Assembly: GCA_002419145.1 (NCBI GenBank)
Contig: DIFN01000051.1
Span: forward strand, 1 to 24,998
Direction of reading: 5' to 3'
From: Mageeibacillus sp. UBA5747
GTDB taxonomy: Bacteria; Bacillota; Clostridia; Saccharofermentanales; UBA5734
Length of the DNA: 24,998 nt
The notes beneath the pieces were generated by a model. It did not search any database, was not told the DNA's origin, and worked only from the letters and a program-made list of their open reading frames with translations. Positions 6,798 to 13,723 of the stretch are shown piece after piece (the stretch's first letter is position 1; each line of letters begins with the position of its first letter). The position numbers and the translations under genes are program-made.

Positions 6798-8933
6798 ATG
6801 CCCACATCCAGTCTGACTGGCAAGTCGAAAGACGACCTTGCCACAATTGCCGCTGTTTCTGGTTTGCTTTCCCGGGAGCAGGCGTTGACGATGACCAAGC
6901 CAGAATTGTTGAAATTCCTGAAAAATGCCGAGTCAGCAGCCAAGGTGGAGAACCAGGCTGCAGCTGCCCCGCGGAAAGCTCCAGGCCGGAAAAAGTCTGT
7001 CCAGCAGGAGCCTGCAACCGAGTCCAGGGAAACCGTGGATCCTGCCGGGACGGACACACCTGCCGGGGCGGACACACCTGTGACTGTGCCCCTGCCCGAA
7101 CCTGCTGCAGACCGTGCTACAGCCACCTTGGACGTTTCACCTTCTGCCCAAACCCCAAAACCGCGCCGTAAACCGGCTTCAGCTAAGGCCTTGCCTTCTG
7201 AACCTGCTCAAACCGCACCCCCAGACAGATACCCCGCAAAAAACCAGTCATCCGCTCGCAGCCCTGGTCACAAACAGACAAGACCGGCAGGCAAAGGCAA
7301 AGCTCAGGCTGATGCAGCCGTCGAGAATAAACGGCCGATGCGAGTCAAAGTATTCGGAATTCCAGTCAATCCCCTTGCTGACCTCAATACCGAACTGGAG
7401 CCCGTCTCCAATTCAAAGCCAGAAACCTCTTCAAAGCCAGAAACCTCCCTCGCACCGGGTCAGCCTGATTCCCCTGTCGCACCGGTGACATTACATGAAT
7501 CACGGTTGGAGCGACTTTCCCACCTGCAATCTGAAAAGACAACGCCTGAAAAGAGCTCGGCCGCCCAGGTCGTTTCAGAGCCTGCCTTGATAACCGGACA
7601 GGAAGCTCCAGGTGCAGATGAAACGGCCTTGGAGGCTGCTTTCTCGGACAAAGAGCTGGTCTCATCGCCGTCCGGCGACAAATTCAATCGCAAACAGCAG
7701 ATCGAATCCGGTGAATCGATTACGGGTGTCCTCGAAATCATGCCGGATGGTTATGGTTTTTTGCGCCGCGACAATTACCTCCAGGGCGCTAAAGATGCCT
7801 ATGTCCCGCCGCAGTACATCCGCCGTTTCAATCTGCGCCCCGGCGATCTGATCACAGGACCGTGCAAGAAACAGCGCGACAATGACCGTTACCAAGCCTT
7901 GCTCTACATCAAGGAAGTCAATGGCCAGACACCGGACAAAATGATCCGCCGTCCCCATTTCGACCGCCTGACTCCGATCTATCCGGACGAACGCTATGTC
8001 CTGGAAACAGTCCGCAATGAGCTGTCTACCCGGATCATTGATCTGGTCGCGCCGATCGGGAAAGGCCAGCGCGGCATGATTGTCTCACCACCCAAGGCTG
8101 GCAAGACCATTCTGCTGCAGAAAATCGCCAACGCCATCAGCACGAACAACCCCGACGTCAAGCTGATCGTTCTTTTGATCGACGAACGCCCGGAAGAAGT
8201 CACCGACATGCAACGTTCGATCAATGGCGAAGTTGTTTTCTCTACCTTTGACAAGACGCCTGAAAACCATGTCAAAGTGACCGAGCTGGTCCTCGAGCGT
8301 GCCATGCGCCTGGTCGAGCTCAAACAAGACGTGGTCATTCTCCTCGACAGCATGACGCGCCTGGCCCGAGCCTACAACCTGACCATTACCCCGACCGGAC
8401 GCACCTTGTCGGGTGGCCTCGATCCAGGCGCCCTGTATGGACCGAAACGCTTTTTCGGTGCCGCCCGCAACATTGAGAACGGCGGCAGTCTGACCATTAT
8501 CGCCACCTCCCTGATCGAAACCGGCTCGCGCATGGACGAGGTCATTTTCGAGGAGTTCAAGGGCACCGGTAATATGGAAGTCTATCTCGACAGGAAGCTC
8601 TCGGAAAAACGCATTTTCCCAGCCATCGACATCAATCGTTCTGGCACGCGGCGCGAAGAACTCCTGTTGTCCGACAAAGAGCTCGACGCGGTCTGGACCA
8701 TCCGCAAGGCCTTCGGCCAGCTGGATACAGCGGCAGTCACGGAAACGATCATCAACTTGCTCCTCAAAACCCAGACCAATCAGCAGTTCATTTCGTCGAT
8801 CAATGTTTCATTCAATGACAAGAATGTCTTTGACGCGATGCGCGGCACCAGACCTGGCCAAACCAACGGCAATGCGCCGCCGGCGGGCGGACTTAGCCCT
8901 GCCCGCCGCACTTATGACCGTGATAACGATTGA
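6798..8933 (+). CDS. rho: Transcription termination factor Rho with a large N-terminal insert
   Basis: Hexameric RNA-dependent ATPase that ends transcription. Residues 1-45 resemble the Rho N-terminal helical domain (SKDDLATIAAVSGLL...MTKPELLKFL). About residues 50-300 form a Pro/Ala/Lys/Ser-rich low-complexity stretch. The cold-shock-like RNA-binding domain follows (GVLEIMPDGYGFLRR around 308-322). Walker A SPPKAGKT is at 430-437, then the Walker B segment VVILLDSMTRLARAYN and the C-terminal R-loop region (FKGTGNMEVYLDRKL). With 711 residues it is far longer than E. coli Rho (419), and the excess lies in the insert. The ATG at 6798 has GAGGTGG 4 nt upstream; a TTG one codon earlier is possible. 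All catalytic motifs appear intact. It precedes rpmE, whose promoter overlaps the rho stop codon. Confidence 0.97.
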   Translation: MPTSSLTGKSKDDLATIAAVSGLLSREQALTMTKPELLKFLKNAESAAKVENQAAAAPRKAPGRKKSVQQEPATESRETVDPAGTDTPAGADTPVTVPLPEPAADRATATLDVSPSAQTPKPRRKPASAKALPSEPAQTAPPDRYPAKNQSSARSPGHKQTRPAGKGKAQADAAVENKRPMRVKVFGIPVNPLADLNTELEPVSNSKPETSSKPETSLAPGQPDSPVAPVTLHESRLERLSHLQSEKTTPEKSSAAQVVSEPALITGQEAPGADETALEAAFSDKELVSSPSGDKFNRKQQIESGESITGVLEIMPDGYGFLRRDNYLQGAKDAYVPPQYIRRFNLRPGDLITGPCKKQRDNDRYQALLYIKEVNGQTPDKMIRRPHFDRLTPIYPDERYVLETVRNELSTRIIDLVAPIGKGQRGMIVSPPKAGKTILLQKIANAISTNNPDVKLIVLLIDERPEEVTDMQRSINGEVVFSTFDKTPENHVKVTELVLERAMRLVELKQDVVILLDSMTRLARAYNLTITPTGRTLSGGLDPGALYGPKRFFGAARNIENGGSLTIIATSLIETGSRMDEVIFEEFKGTGNMEVYLDRKLSEKRIFPAIDINRSGTRREELLLSDKELDAVWTIRKAFGQLDTAAVTETIINLLLKTQTNQQFISSINVSFNDKNVFDAMRGTRPGQTNGNAPPAGGLSPARRTYDRDND
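7043..7078 (+). repeat. 18-bp tandem duplication in the rho insert
   Basis: TGCCGGGACGGACACACC (7043-7060) is followed directly by a copy with one difference (7061-7078), encoding a repeated hexapeptide of the type AGTDTP/AGADTP. The duplication is in frame. Confidence 0.85.
7412..7447 (+). repeat. Second, exact 18-bp tandem duplication in the rho insert
   Basis: TTCAAAGCCAGAAACCTC occurs twice in tandem without a mismatch, at 7412-7429 and 7430-7447. It encodes a doubled SKPETS peptide within the low-complexity insert. The lack of divergence suggests a recent duplication. Confidence 0.9.
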
Positions 8934-8958
8934 CACCCATCAACAGATCGGGTAATAT
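8930..8958 (+). promoter_or_regulatory. Promoter of rpmE overlapping the rho stop codon
   Basis: A perfect TTGACA (8930-8935) includes the rho TGA stop. After 17 nt comes TAATAT (8953-8958), a weaker -10. The leader to rpmE would be about 80 nt. A GC-rich inverted repeat GGCGGGC/GCCCGCC (8882-8907) lies just upstream in the last rho codons. Confidence 0.65.
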
Positions 8959-9045
8959 CATTGGGCATGTTCCATTTTGGTGCAGCATACGTGTCCAGGC
9001 CCTTTCGGCGGACCCGCGCTGTATCCCATGAAGAGGTGAAAGCAA

Positions 9046-9246
9046 ATGAAAGACGGCATCCATCCGAAGTACGGCAAGACCGTCATCAAGTGTGCCTGCG
9101 GCGAGACTTTCGAGTCTGGCTCGGTCAAGGACAACTTGCATGTCGATGTCTGCTCGAAATGTCACCCGTTCTACACGGGCAAGCAGAAGCTGGTAGACAC
9201 CGGCGGTCGCGTCGACAAGTTCAAGAAGCGCATGGCGCAGAAGTAA
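9046..9246 (+). CDS. rpmE: 50S ribosomal protein L31, zinc-binding type
   Basis: A 66-residue large-subunit protein with the family start MKDGIHPKYGKTVIKCACGE and the C-terminal signature HPFYTGKQKLVDTGGRVDKF. Cys16, Cys18, Cys36 and Cys39 (CAC and CSKC) show this is the zinc-binding C+ form. In many bacteria the C+ form is swapped for a C- paralogue under zinc starvation; no such paralogue lies here. The ribosome binding site GAGGTG precedes the ATG. It has its own promoter and is followed by an intrinsic terminator. The order rho-rpmE-DUF1385-prmC is one I recall from other Clostridia. Confidence 0.98.
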   Translation: MKDGIHPKYGKTVIKCACGETFESGSVKDNLHVDVCSKCHPFYTGKQKLVDTGGRVDKFKKRMAQK

Positions 9247-9260
9247 GACTTCAAACCAGA

Positions 9261-9294
9261 GGGGGGCAGGCGGTCGTTAGCCTCCCTTTTGTTT
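9261..9294 (+). terminator. Intrinsic terminator after rpmE
   Basis: GGGGGGC (9261-9267) pairs with GCCTCCC (9280-9286) with one G-T wobble, and is followed by TTTTGTTT. It probably attenuates rather than fully blocks transcription into the DUF1385 gene, since no clear promoter for that gene is visible. Confidence 0.7.
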
Positions 9295-9323
9295 ATCCAA
9301 TGCAACTGACTCACAGAGGATTT

Positions 9324-10391
9324 ATGAAAAAAAAGAATTCTGACAATCAAGCGGCAGTACCTGCCGGCCAGATCAAAACCACCATCGGTGGACAGGCTTT
9401 GATCGAAGGTCTGATGATGATCGGCCCGGACAAGAAAGTCATGGCCGTCCGCAAACCTGACGGATTGATCTACCTGGAGGAGCTGTCGATGACCCGCTGG
9501 TCGGGACTGGCCAATCTCCTCTTTGTCCGGGGGTCGATCCGATTGTTCCACCAACTCGTCACAGGAACCCGGGCGTTGCTACGTTCAGCTGAGCTGCTCG
9601 ATGAAGCATCCGAACCAGCTCCGTCGCCCGCTCCTGCGGATGCACCAGCCCAGGAGCCAGAAGCTCCAGCTCCGGCAAAACCCAGCCGGCGCACCTTCAA
9701 GGAATGGCGTGCCGGCGTTGACCAAAAAATCGACCATTTCCTGACCCGTCATTCGGAGGTCATGCTCTATCTGTCTGCCATCGGCGGGATTCTTTTCAGT
9801 GTCGTCTTATTTATTTTGCTGCCCAATCTTTTGGCCAGCGGATTCAGTCACCTCACGGGCATCGGCGAGTCAGTCAGCCGCTCTTCGGCCATCCTCAAAA
9901 ACCTGATCGAAGGCGTGATCCGGATCGTGATTTTTGTCGGTTACCTGATTCTGGCTTCCCGGATGAGCGAGATCAAACGCGTCTGGATGTATCATGGCGC
10001 GGAACACAAGACCATTGCCTGTTATGAAGCCCAGATGCCTCTGACCGTCGATAATGCCCGCCAGTTCAGCCGATTCCATCCTCGCTGCGGGACTTCATTC
10101 ATGTTCATCGTCATCTTGGTCAGCATTGTTGTCTTTTCCCTGGTCGGCTGGTGGAACGCCTGGATCAATCTTCTGATCCGCTTCCTACTCGTGCCGGTCG
10201 TGGCTGGTATTGCCTATGAAATCATCCGCCTGGCGGGACGATTCAACAATCCCATCACCCGTGCGGTCTCCGTGCCAGGCCTCTGGTTACAGCGCTTGAC
10301 AACTGCTGAGCCCAATGACAGCATGCTGGAGGTCGCCATCGCAGCCATGGAAGCCGTTATCCCCGCAGAAACAGGCCGTGACAAATGGTGA
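9324..10391 (+). CDS. DUF1385 (YqhQ-like) multi-pass membrane protein
   Basis: A 355-residue protein with the DUF1385 N-terminal signature GGQALIEGLMMIGP (22-35) and the two conserved motifs YHGAEHKTIACYE (223-235) and HPRCGTSF (252-259). Membrane helices are predicted around 147-170, 192-212, 258-277 and 280-303. A Pro/Ala/Glu-rich linker of about 30 residues (roughly 96-122) separates the N-terminal block from the membrane part. The His, Glu and Cys residues in the motifs suggest a metal site, but the function of the family is not established. ATG 9324 follows AGAGGA closely; an upstream open extension through the rpmE region is not credible. It is followed within 13 nt by prmC. Confidence 0.93.
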   Translation: MKKKNSDNQAAVPAGQIKTTIGGQALIEGLMMIGPDKKVMAVRKPDGLIYLEELSMTRWSGLANLLFVRGSIRLFHQLVTGTRALLRSAELLDEASEPAPSPAPADAPAQEPEAPAPAKPSRRTFKEWRAGVDQKIDHFLTRHSEVMLYLSAIGGILFSVVLFILLPNLLASGFSHLTGIGESVSRSSAILKNLIEGVIRIVIFVGYLILASRMSEIKRVWMYHGAEHKTIACYEAQMPLTVDNARQFSRFHPRCGTSFMFIVILVSIVVFSLVGWWNAWINLLIRFLLVPVVAGIAYEIIRLAGRFNNPITRAVSVPGLWLQRLTTAEPNDSMLEVAIAAMEAVIPAETGRDKW

Positions 10392-10404
10392 GGTGACAGG
10401 CAGC

Positions 10405-11289
10405 GTGACGGTCGGTCAGCTTTTAAACCAGATGCGATTGTCCTTGACAGAAAATGGTATCGAGGCCGCCCGCCATGAGGCTGCTTTGCTGATTGGCGCA
10501 CGCTGCAACATACCCTTGCACCGGGTTTACAGCCATCCGGAACTTGACGTGACAGCCCGGCAGCGTGAGCAGCTCCTGTACGATCTGCAGCGCCGGATCA
10601 ACCATGAACCGATCGCCTATATTCTCGGCCAGACCGAATTTTATGGCCTCGAATTCTCCGTCGGACCCGGGGTGCTGATCCCCCGTGCCGATACGGAACG
10701 CCTGGTGGAAATCGCCCTGGAACAAATAAGGACCCATTTTCCACCGGACCAGATGCTGTGCATCCTCGATACCTGCACCGGATCCGGCTGCGTCGGGATC
10801 AGTGTCGCCGTCCGTCTTGCCGCCACAGGCCGTCCCTTCCAGCTCGATCTGGTTGATCAGGACCCGGTTGCGCTCAGCTTTGCCCGGGCCAATGTCCAGC
10901 GGCATCATCTGGACGATCTGGCACGGATCTGGCAGGCTGATTTATGGCCAGATCCTGCCTTGTCCGGGCATGACCGCTACGATGTCATCCTGGCCAATCC
11001 GCCCTACATCGAAAAAGCGGATGTCCCCGACTTGATGCCGGACGTCAGCCGTTTCGAACCCTGGATCGCCCTGGATGGCGGAGCCGACGGTCTTGATTTT
11101 TATCGTCGCCTGACTCAGGGGGCCACCCGTCGGTTAAAAAAACCAGGCCTTCTGCTGCTAGAGCACGGATATAACCAGGCCCAGGCTGTCGATGAACGGT
11201 GCGCTGCGGCTGGTTTGACAGACCGCCTCGCTGTTTATGATTATGGCGGCCATCCCCGGGTTACCGGCGGCTGGCTGCTTGAATTCTGA
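10405..11289 (+). CDS. prmC: Release factor glutamine methyltransferase
   Basis: SAM-dependent enzyme that N5-methylates the glutamine of the GGQ motif in release factors, raising their activity. The N-terminal helical domain (MTVGQLLNQM..., then INHEPIAYILGQTEFYG) is typical. The SAM-binding motif LDTCTGSGCVG is at 121-131 and the catalytic NPPY at 198-201, within LANPPYIEKADVPDL. The later segment WIALDGGADGLDFYRRL is also diagnostic. The start is taken as GTG 10405 because GAGGTG lies 9 nt upstream and the protein (294 residues) then begins as family members do. Its substrate gene prfA is in the window, but 2.4 kb away and separated by an opposite-strand operon. Confidence 0.96.
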   Translation: MTVGQLLNQMRLSLTENGIEAARHEAALLIGARCNIPLHRVYSHPELDVTARQREQLLYDLQRRINHEPIAYILGQTEFYGLEFSVGPGVLIPRADTERLVEIALEQIRTHFPPDQMLCILDTCTGSGCVGISVAVRLAATGRPFQLDLVDQDPVALSFARANVQRHHLDDLARIWQADLWPDPALSGHDRYDVILANPPYIEKADVPDLMPDVSRFEPWIALDGGADGLDFYRRLTQGATRRLKKPGLLLLEHGYNQAQAVDERCAAAGLTDRLAVYDYGGHPRVTGGWLLEF

Positions 11290-11332
11290 CCTGACCCTAT
11301 CGACCCTATCCTTGCACGGAGGAGCAGTGCCC

Positions 11333-11545
11333 ATGCCTGCGCGGTTCAATCTTTTCCCCTTTGCAATCGGCCAGGTCCTGGTCTTGAAAAAGAAACACCC
11401 CTGCGGCAGTGACCGCTGGCGCGTGGACCGCGTCGGCGCTGACATCGGCTGCACCTGCCTCGGGTGCGGCCATTTTCACGTCTGGCCGCGGCGGCAGCTG
11501 GAAAAAGCTTTGAAGGAAGTTATTGAAACAAGCAAGCCTTCGTGA
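11333..11545 (+). CDS. DUF951 family small protein
   Basis: A 70-residue protein matching the compact DUF951 family: QVLVLKKKHPCGSDRWRVDRV, then GADIGCTCLGCGHFHVWPR (quoted in part). HPCG and the CTCLGCGH cluster provide several cysteines, which suggests metal binding or a nucleic-acid-binding fold. The function is unknown, though the family is widespread in Firmicutes. The ATG at 11333 has GGAGGAG 8 nt upstream; a GTG at 11327 is too close to that site. It lies 43 nt after prmC and is probably co-transcribed. It ends before a bidirectional terminator. Confidence 0.88.
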   Translation: MPARFNLFPFAIGQVLVLKKKHPCGSDRWRVDRVGADIGCTCLGCGHFHVWPRRQLEKALKEVIETSKPS

Positions 11546-11699
11546 GCCAAGTATAGCCAGCCTTGATGAGCCAGGACACCATGCTCAGGGATGATTCTTG
11601 CAGAGGATGGCTGGTAAAGCAAGGCCGTTACCGGCAAATGGAACTGACATATCCGGCCCAGCCCAGCCGCAACCCAACTCTATCTACCCCCACACAGAA

Positions 11700-11733
11700 A
11701 AAAACCGCCGCTTGCTGCCAAGCGGCGGTTTTT
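11700..11733. terminator. Bidirectional terminator between DUF951 and the GGGtGRT operon
   Basis: AAAAACCGCCGCTT (11700-11713) and AAGCGGCGGTTTTT (11720-11733) are perfect inverted repeats with a 6-nt loop. The A run and T run make it effective for both convergent transcripts. The rest of the 11546-11770 gap holds an imperfect 14-base direct repeat (11536-11549 and 11560-11573) and no gene I can support. Confidence 0.93.
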
Positions 11734-11758
11734 GGTTGAAAAGTCTAAAATGAGCGGT

Positions 11759-11779
11759 GCTGTCTGTAGCTCAGACAGC
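11759..11779 (-). other. Perfect 8-bp hairpin across the GGGtGRT gene stop codon
   Basis: GCTGTCTG (11759-11766) and CAGACAGC (11772-11779) are exact inverted repeats with a 5-nt loop, spanning the end of the minus-strand gene. No T run follows on the minus strand. It could stabilise the mRNA 3' end ahead of the true terminator at 11700. Confidence 0.5.
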
Positions 11780-12769
11780 TTGTTCGATGGCGACGGCGAC
11801 GGAAACGGTGGCACCGACCATGGGGTTGTTGCCCATGCCCAGAAAGCCCATCATTTCGACGTGGGCCGGGACCGAGGAAGAGCCGGCGAACTGGGCGTCA
11901 GAGTGCATGCGGCCCATGGTGTCGGTCATGCCATAGGAGGCTGGGCCGGCAGCCATGTTGTCCGGGTGCAGGGTACGGCCCGTGCCGCCACCGGAGGCAA
12001 CGGAGAAGTATTTCTTGCCGAGGTCGTTGCATTCTTTTTTGTAGGTGCCGGCGACCGGGTGCTGGAAACGGGTCGGGTTGGTGGAGTTGCCGGTGATCGA
12101 GACGTCGACGCCTTCCTGGTGCATGATGGCAACACCTTCGCGAACATCATCCGCGCCATAGCAGCGAACCTTGGCACGGTCGCCCTTGGAGTAGGCTTTC
12201 TCCTGGACAATGGTGAGGGCGCCAGTGGCGTAGTCGAACTGGGTCTGGACGTACGTGAAGCCATTAATGCGGGAAATGATCTGGGCGGCGTCCTTGCCGA
12301 GGCCGTTCAGGATGACCTGGAGCGGTTCCTTGCGGACTTTGTTGGCAGAATTGGCGATGCCGATCGCGCCTTCAGCGGCGGCGAAGGACTCGTGGCCGGC
12401 CAGAAAAGCGAAGCATTTGGTTTCTTCACGCAGCAGCATGGCGGCCAGATTACCATGGCCGAGGCCAACTTTGCGGTCATCGGCGACGGAACCGGGGATG
12501 CAGAACGCCTGCAGACCGATGCCGATGGCTTCGGCGGCGTCGGAAGCCTTGGTTGCGCCCTTCTTGATGGCAATGGCAGCGCCAACGACATAAGCCCAGG
12601 CCGCATTTTCAAAGGCGATCGGCTGGATGTCTTTGCAGATCTTGTAAGGATCGATGCCTTTGGCTTCACAAATGGCCTTGGCTTCTTCGATCGAGGCAAT
12701 GCCATATTCGGCAAGAGCCGCGTTGACTTTGTCGATGCGGCGTGAGTAACTTTCAAACAGTTGTGCCAT
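11771..12769 (-). CDS. GGGtGRT family protein of unknown function
   Basis: A 332-residue protein carrying the motif that names its family, GGGTGRT, at 260-266 within SVASGGGTGRTLHPDNMAAG. No signal peptide or clear membrane helix is visible, so it is probably cytoplasmic. Six cysteines occur at 34, 45, 90, 119, 203 and 247; C34 and C45 lie close together. Glycine-rich stretches (KVGLGHGNLAAMLL, GFLGMGNNPMVGATVS) could form nucleotide- or cofactor-binding loops, but I recognise no standard fold. The ATG has AAAGGAG 9 nt upstream. It starts 29 nt after the Fe-S scaffold gene and clearly forms an operon with it. I recall this pairing from Clostridia and some other anaerobes, without a known function. 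A role in handling an Fe-S-dependent cofactor is inference. Confidence 0.93.
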   Translation of the reverse strand: MAQLFESYSRRIDKVNAALAEYGIASIEEAKAICEAKGIDPYKICKDIQPIAFENAAWAYVVGAAIAIKKGATKASDAAEAIGIGLQAFCIPGSVADDRKVGLGHGNLAAMLLREETKCFAFLAGHESFAAAEGAIGIANSANKVRKEPLQVILNGLGKDAAQIISRINGFTYVQTQFDYATGALTIVQEKAYSKGDRAKVRCYGADDVREGVAIMHQEGVDVSITGNSTNPTRFQHPVAGTYKKECNDLGKKYFSVASGGGTGRTLHPDNMAAGPASYGMTDTMGRMHSDAQFAGSSSVPAHVEMMGFLGMGNNPMVGATVSVAVAIEQAV

Positions 12770-12798
12770 GGATGGATGCTCCTTTCACGAGTCTCGAA

Positions 12799-13491
12799 TT
12801 ATTCATGACGGGGGTCAATGACGCGGACGGCTTCATCAAAACGACCATACTGGCCGATCGACTTCTGGTATGCCTCATTGGCATCGACGCCCTTCTTGAT
12901 CAGTTCGAGCATCGGACCGGTCTTGAGGAACTGGTAGCCAATGACCTCGTTATGTTCATCCAGACCCATCTTCAGGACATAACCTTCTGTGAGTTCCAAA
13001 TAGCGGGGGCCTTTTTCAACGGTCGAGTACATGGTGCCGGTCATGCTGCGCAGACCTTTGCCGAGGTCCTCAAGGCCAGCGCCGATCGGCAGGCCGTCTT
13101 CTGAGAAGGCGGACTGGCTGCGGCCATAGACGATCTGCAGGAACAGTTCGCGCATGGCGACATTGATCGCGTCACAGACGAGGTCGGTGTTGAGGGCTTC
13201 GAGAATGGTCTTGCCGGTGAGAATTTCCGCGGCCATCGCGGCCGAGTGGGTCATGCCAGAGCAGCCGATCGTCTCGACGAGGGCTTCCTGGATGATGCCT
13301 TCCTTGATATTGAGCGAGAGTTTGCAGGCACCTTGTTGCGGTGCACACCAGCCAACCCCATGGGTGAAACCGGAGATGTCCTTGATTTCCTTGGCCTGGG
13401 TCCAGCGGCCTTCTTGCGGAATCGGCGCTGGCCCATGATAGGCACCTTTGGCCACGCAAGTCATGTGTTCTACTTCGTGTGTCTTCAGCAT
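12799..13491 (-). CDS. IscU/NifU-like iron-sulfur cluster assembly scaffold
   Basis: A 230-residue protein whose middle part matches the IscU/NifU N-terminal scaffold fold: GACKLSLNIKEGIIQEALVE (54-73) followed by GCSGMTHSAAMAAEILTGKT (76-95). Cys56 and Cys77 correspond to the first two cluster ligands. The usual third Cys has no clear match; Cys49 and Cys106 are alternatives. The first 45 residues and the region after about 130 (PRYLELTEGYVLKMGLDEHN and onward) are extensions not found in ordinary IscU or SufU. The ATG has AAGGGG about 9 nt upstream. It is the first gene of the pair with GGGtGRT. No cysteine desulfurase is in the window, so sulfur must come from elsewhere. Acting as a dedicated scaffold for its neighbour is inference. 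Confidence 0.88.
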   Translation of the reverse strand: MLKTHEVEHMTCVAKGAYHGPAPIPQEGRWTQAKEIKDISGFTHGVGWCAPQQGACKLSLNIKEGIIQEALVETIGCSGMTHSAAMAAEILTGKTILEALNTDLVCDAINVAMRELFLQIVYGRSQSAFSEDGLPIGAGLEDLGKGLRSMTGTMYSTVEKGPRYLELTEGYVLKMGLDEHNEVIGYQFLKTGPMLELIKKGVDANEAYQKSIGQYGRFDEAVRVIDPRHE

Positions 13492-13609
13492 GCTTTTTTT
13501 CCCCTTTCAAAGATGGTTTCGCCTGGCGCAAAAAAGAGCCTGGACGCGGGTCTGGACTGGCCGGACAACAGCGACTGGCAAAATTTTGGCAGACAAAAAA
13601 TCCCATGTC

Positions 13610-13638
13610 ATTATATCGGATTGACACGCTGGTTACCA
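13610..13638 (-). promoter_or_regulatory. Promoter and palindrome controlling the scaffold-GGGtGRT operon
   Basis: On the minus strand a perfect TATAAT -10 lies at 13610-13615. The -35 position (13633-13638, TGGTAA) is weak and falls inside the palindrome CTGGTTACCAG (13629-13639). A weak -35 covered by a dyad suggests activator or repressor control. The leader would be about 110 nt. Confidence 0.55.
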
Positions 13639-13697
13639 GACGGGAAGTTGCATAAGATGCAGCCGCGCTTGAGCGCACTCTGCGCGCCAAAATCATG

Positions 13698-13703
13698 TAT
13701 AAT
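13698..13703 (+). promoter_or_regulatory. -10 element of the prfA promoter
   Basis: A perfect TATAAT lies 20 nt before the prfA ATG. No good -35 is seen at 16-18 nt spacing. The upstream dyads TGCAT-AAG-ATGCA (13649-13661) and GCGCT-TG-AGCGC (13665-13676) occupy the control region. Confidence 0.5.
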
Positions 13704-13723
13704 CGGGGGCGAAAGGGATTATC

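Noticed and set aside
8882..8907. GC-rich inverted repeat at the end of rho as a terminator
   Set aside because: No T tract follows, and it encodes the last codons of Rho just before the rpmE promoter.
11536..11573. Imperfect 14-base direct repeat as an attachment site or insertion remnant
   Set aside because: The copies have two mismatches and one lies within the DUF951 coding end. There is no integrase or terminal repeat nearby.
11755..11785. tRNA-like string TAGCTCAGAC near the GGGtGRT gene end
   Set aside because: It resembles a D-arm start, but no anticodon or T arm follows and it lies in the end of a coding gene. The symmetry is explained by the 8-bp hairpin.
11732..12745. A 337-codon plus-strand open frame almost coextensive with the GGGtGRT gene
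   Set aside because: It is the antisense frame of a conserved gene with a clear ribosome binding site. Its translation is rich in Gly, Asp, Val and Phe with no recognisable motif.
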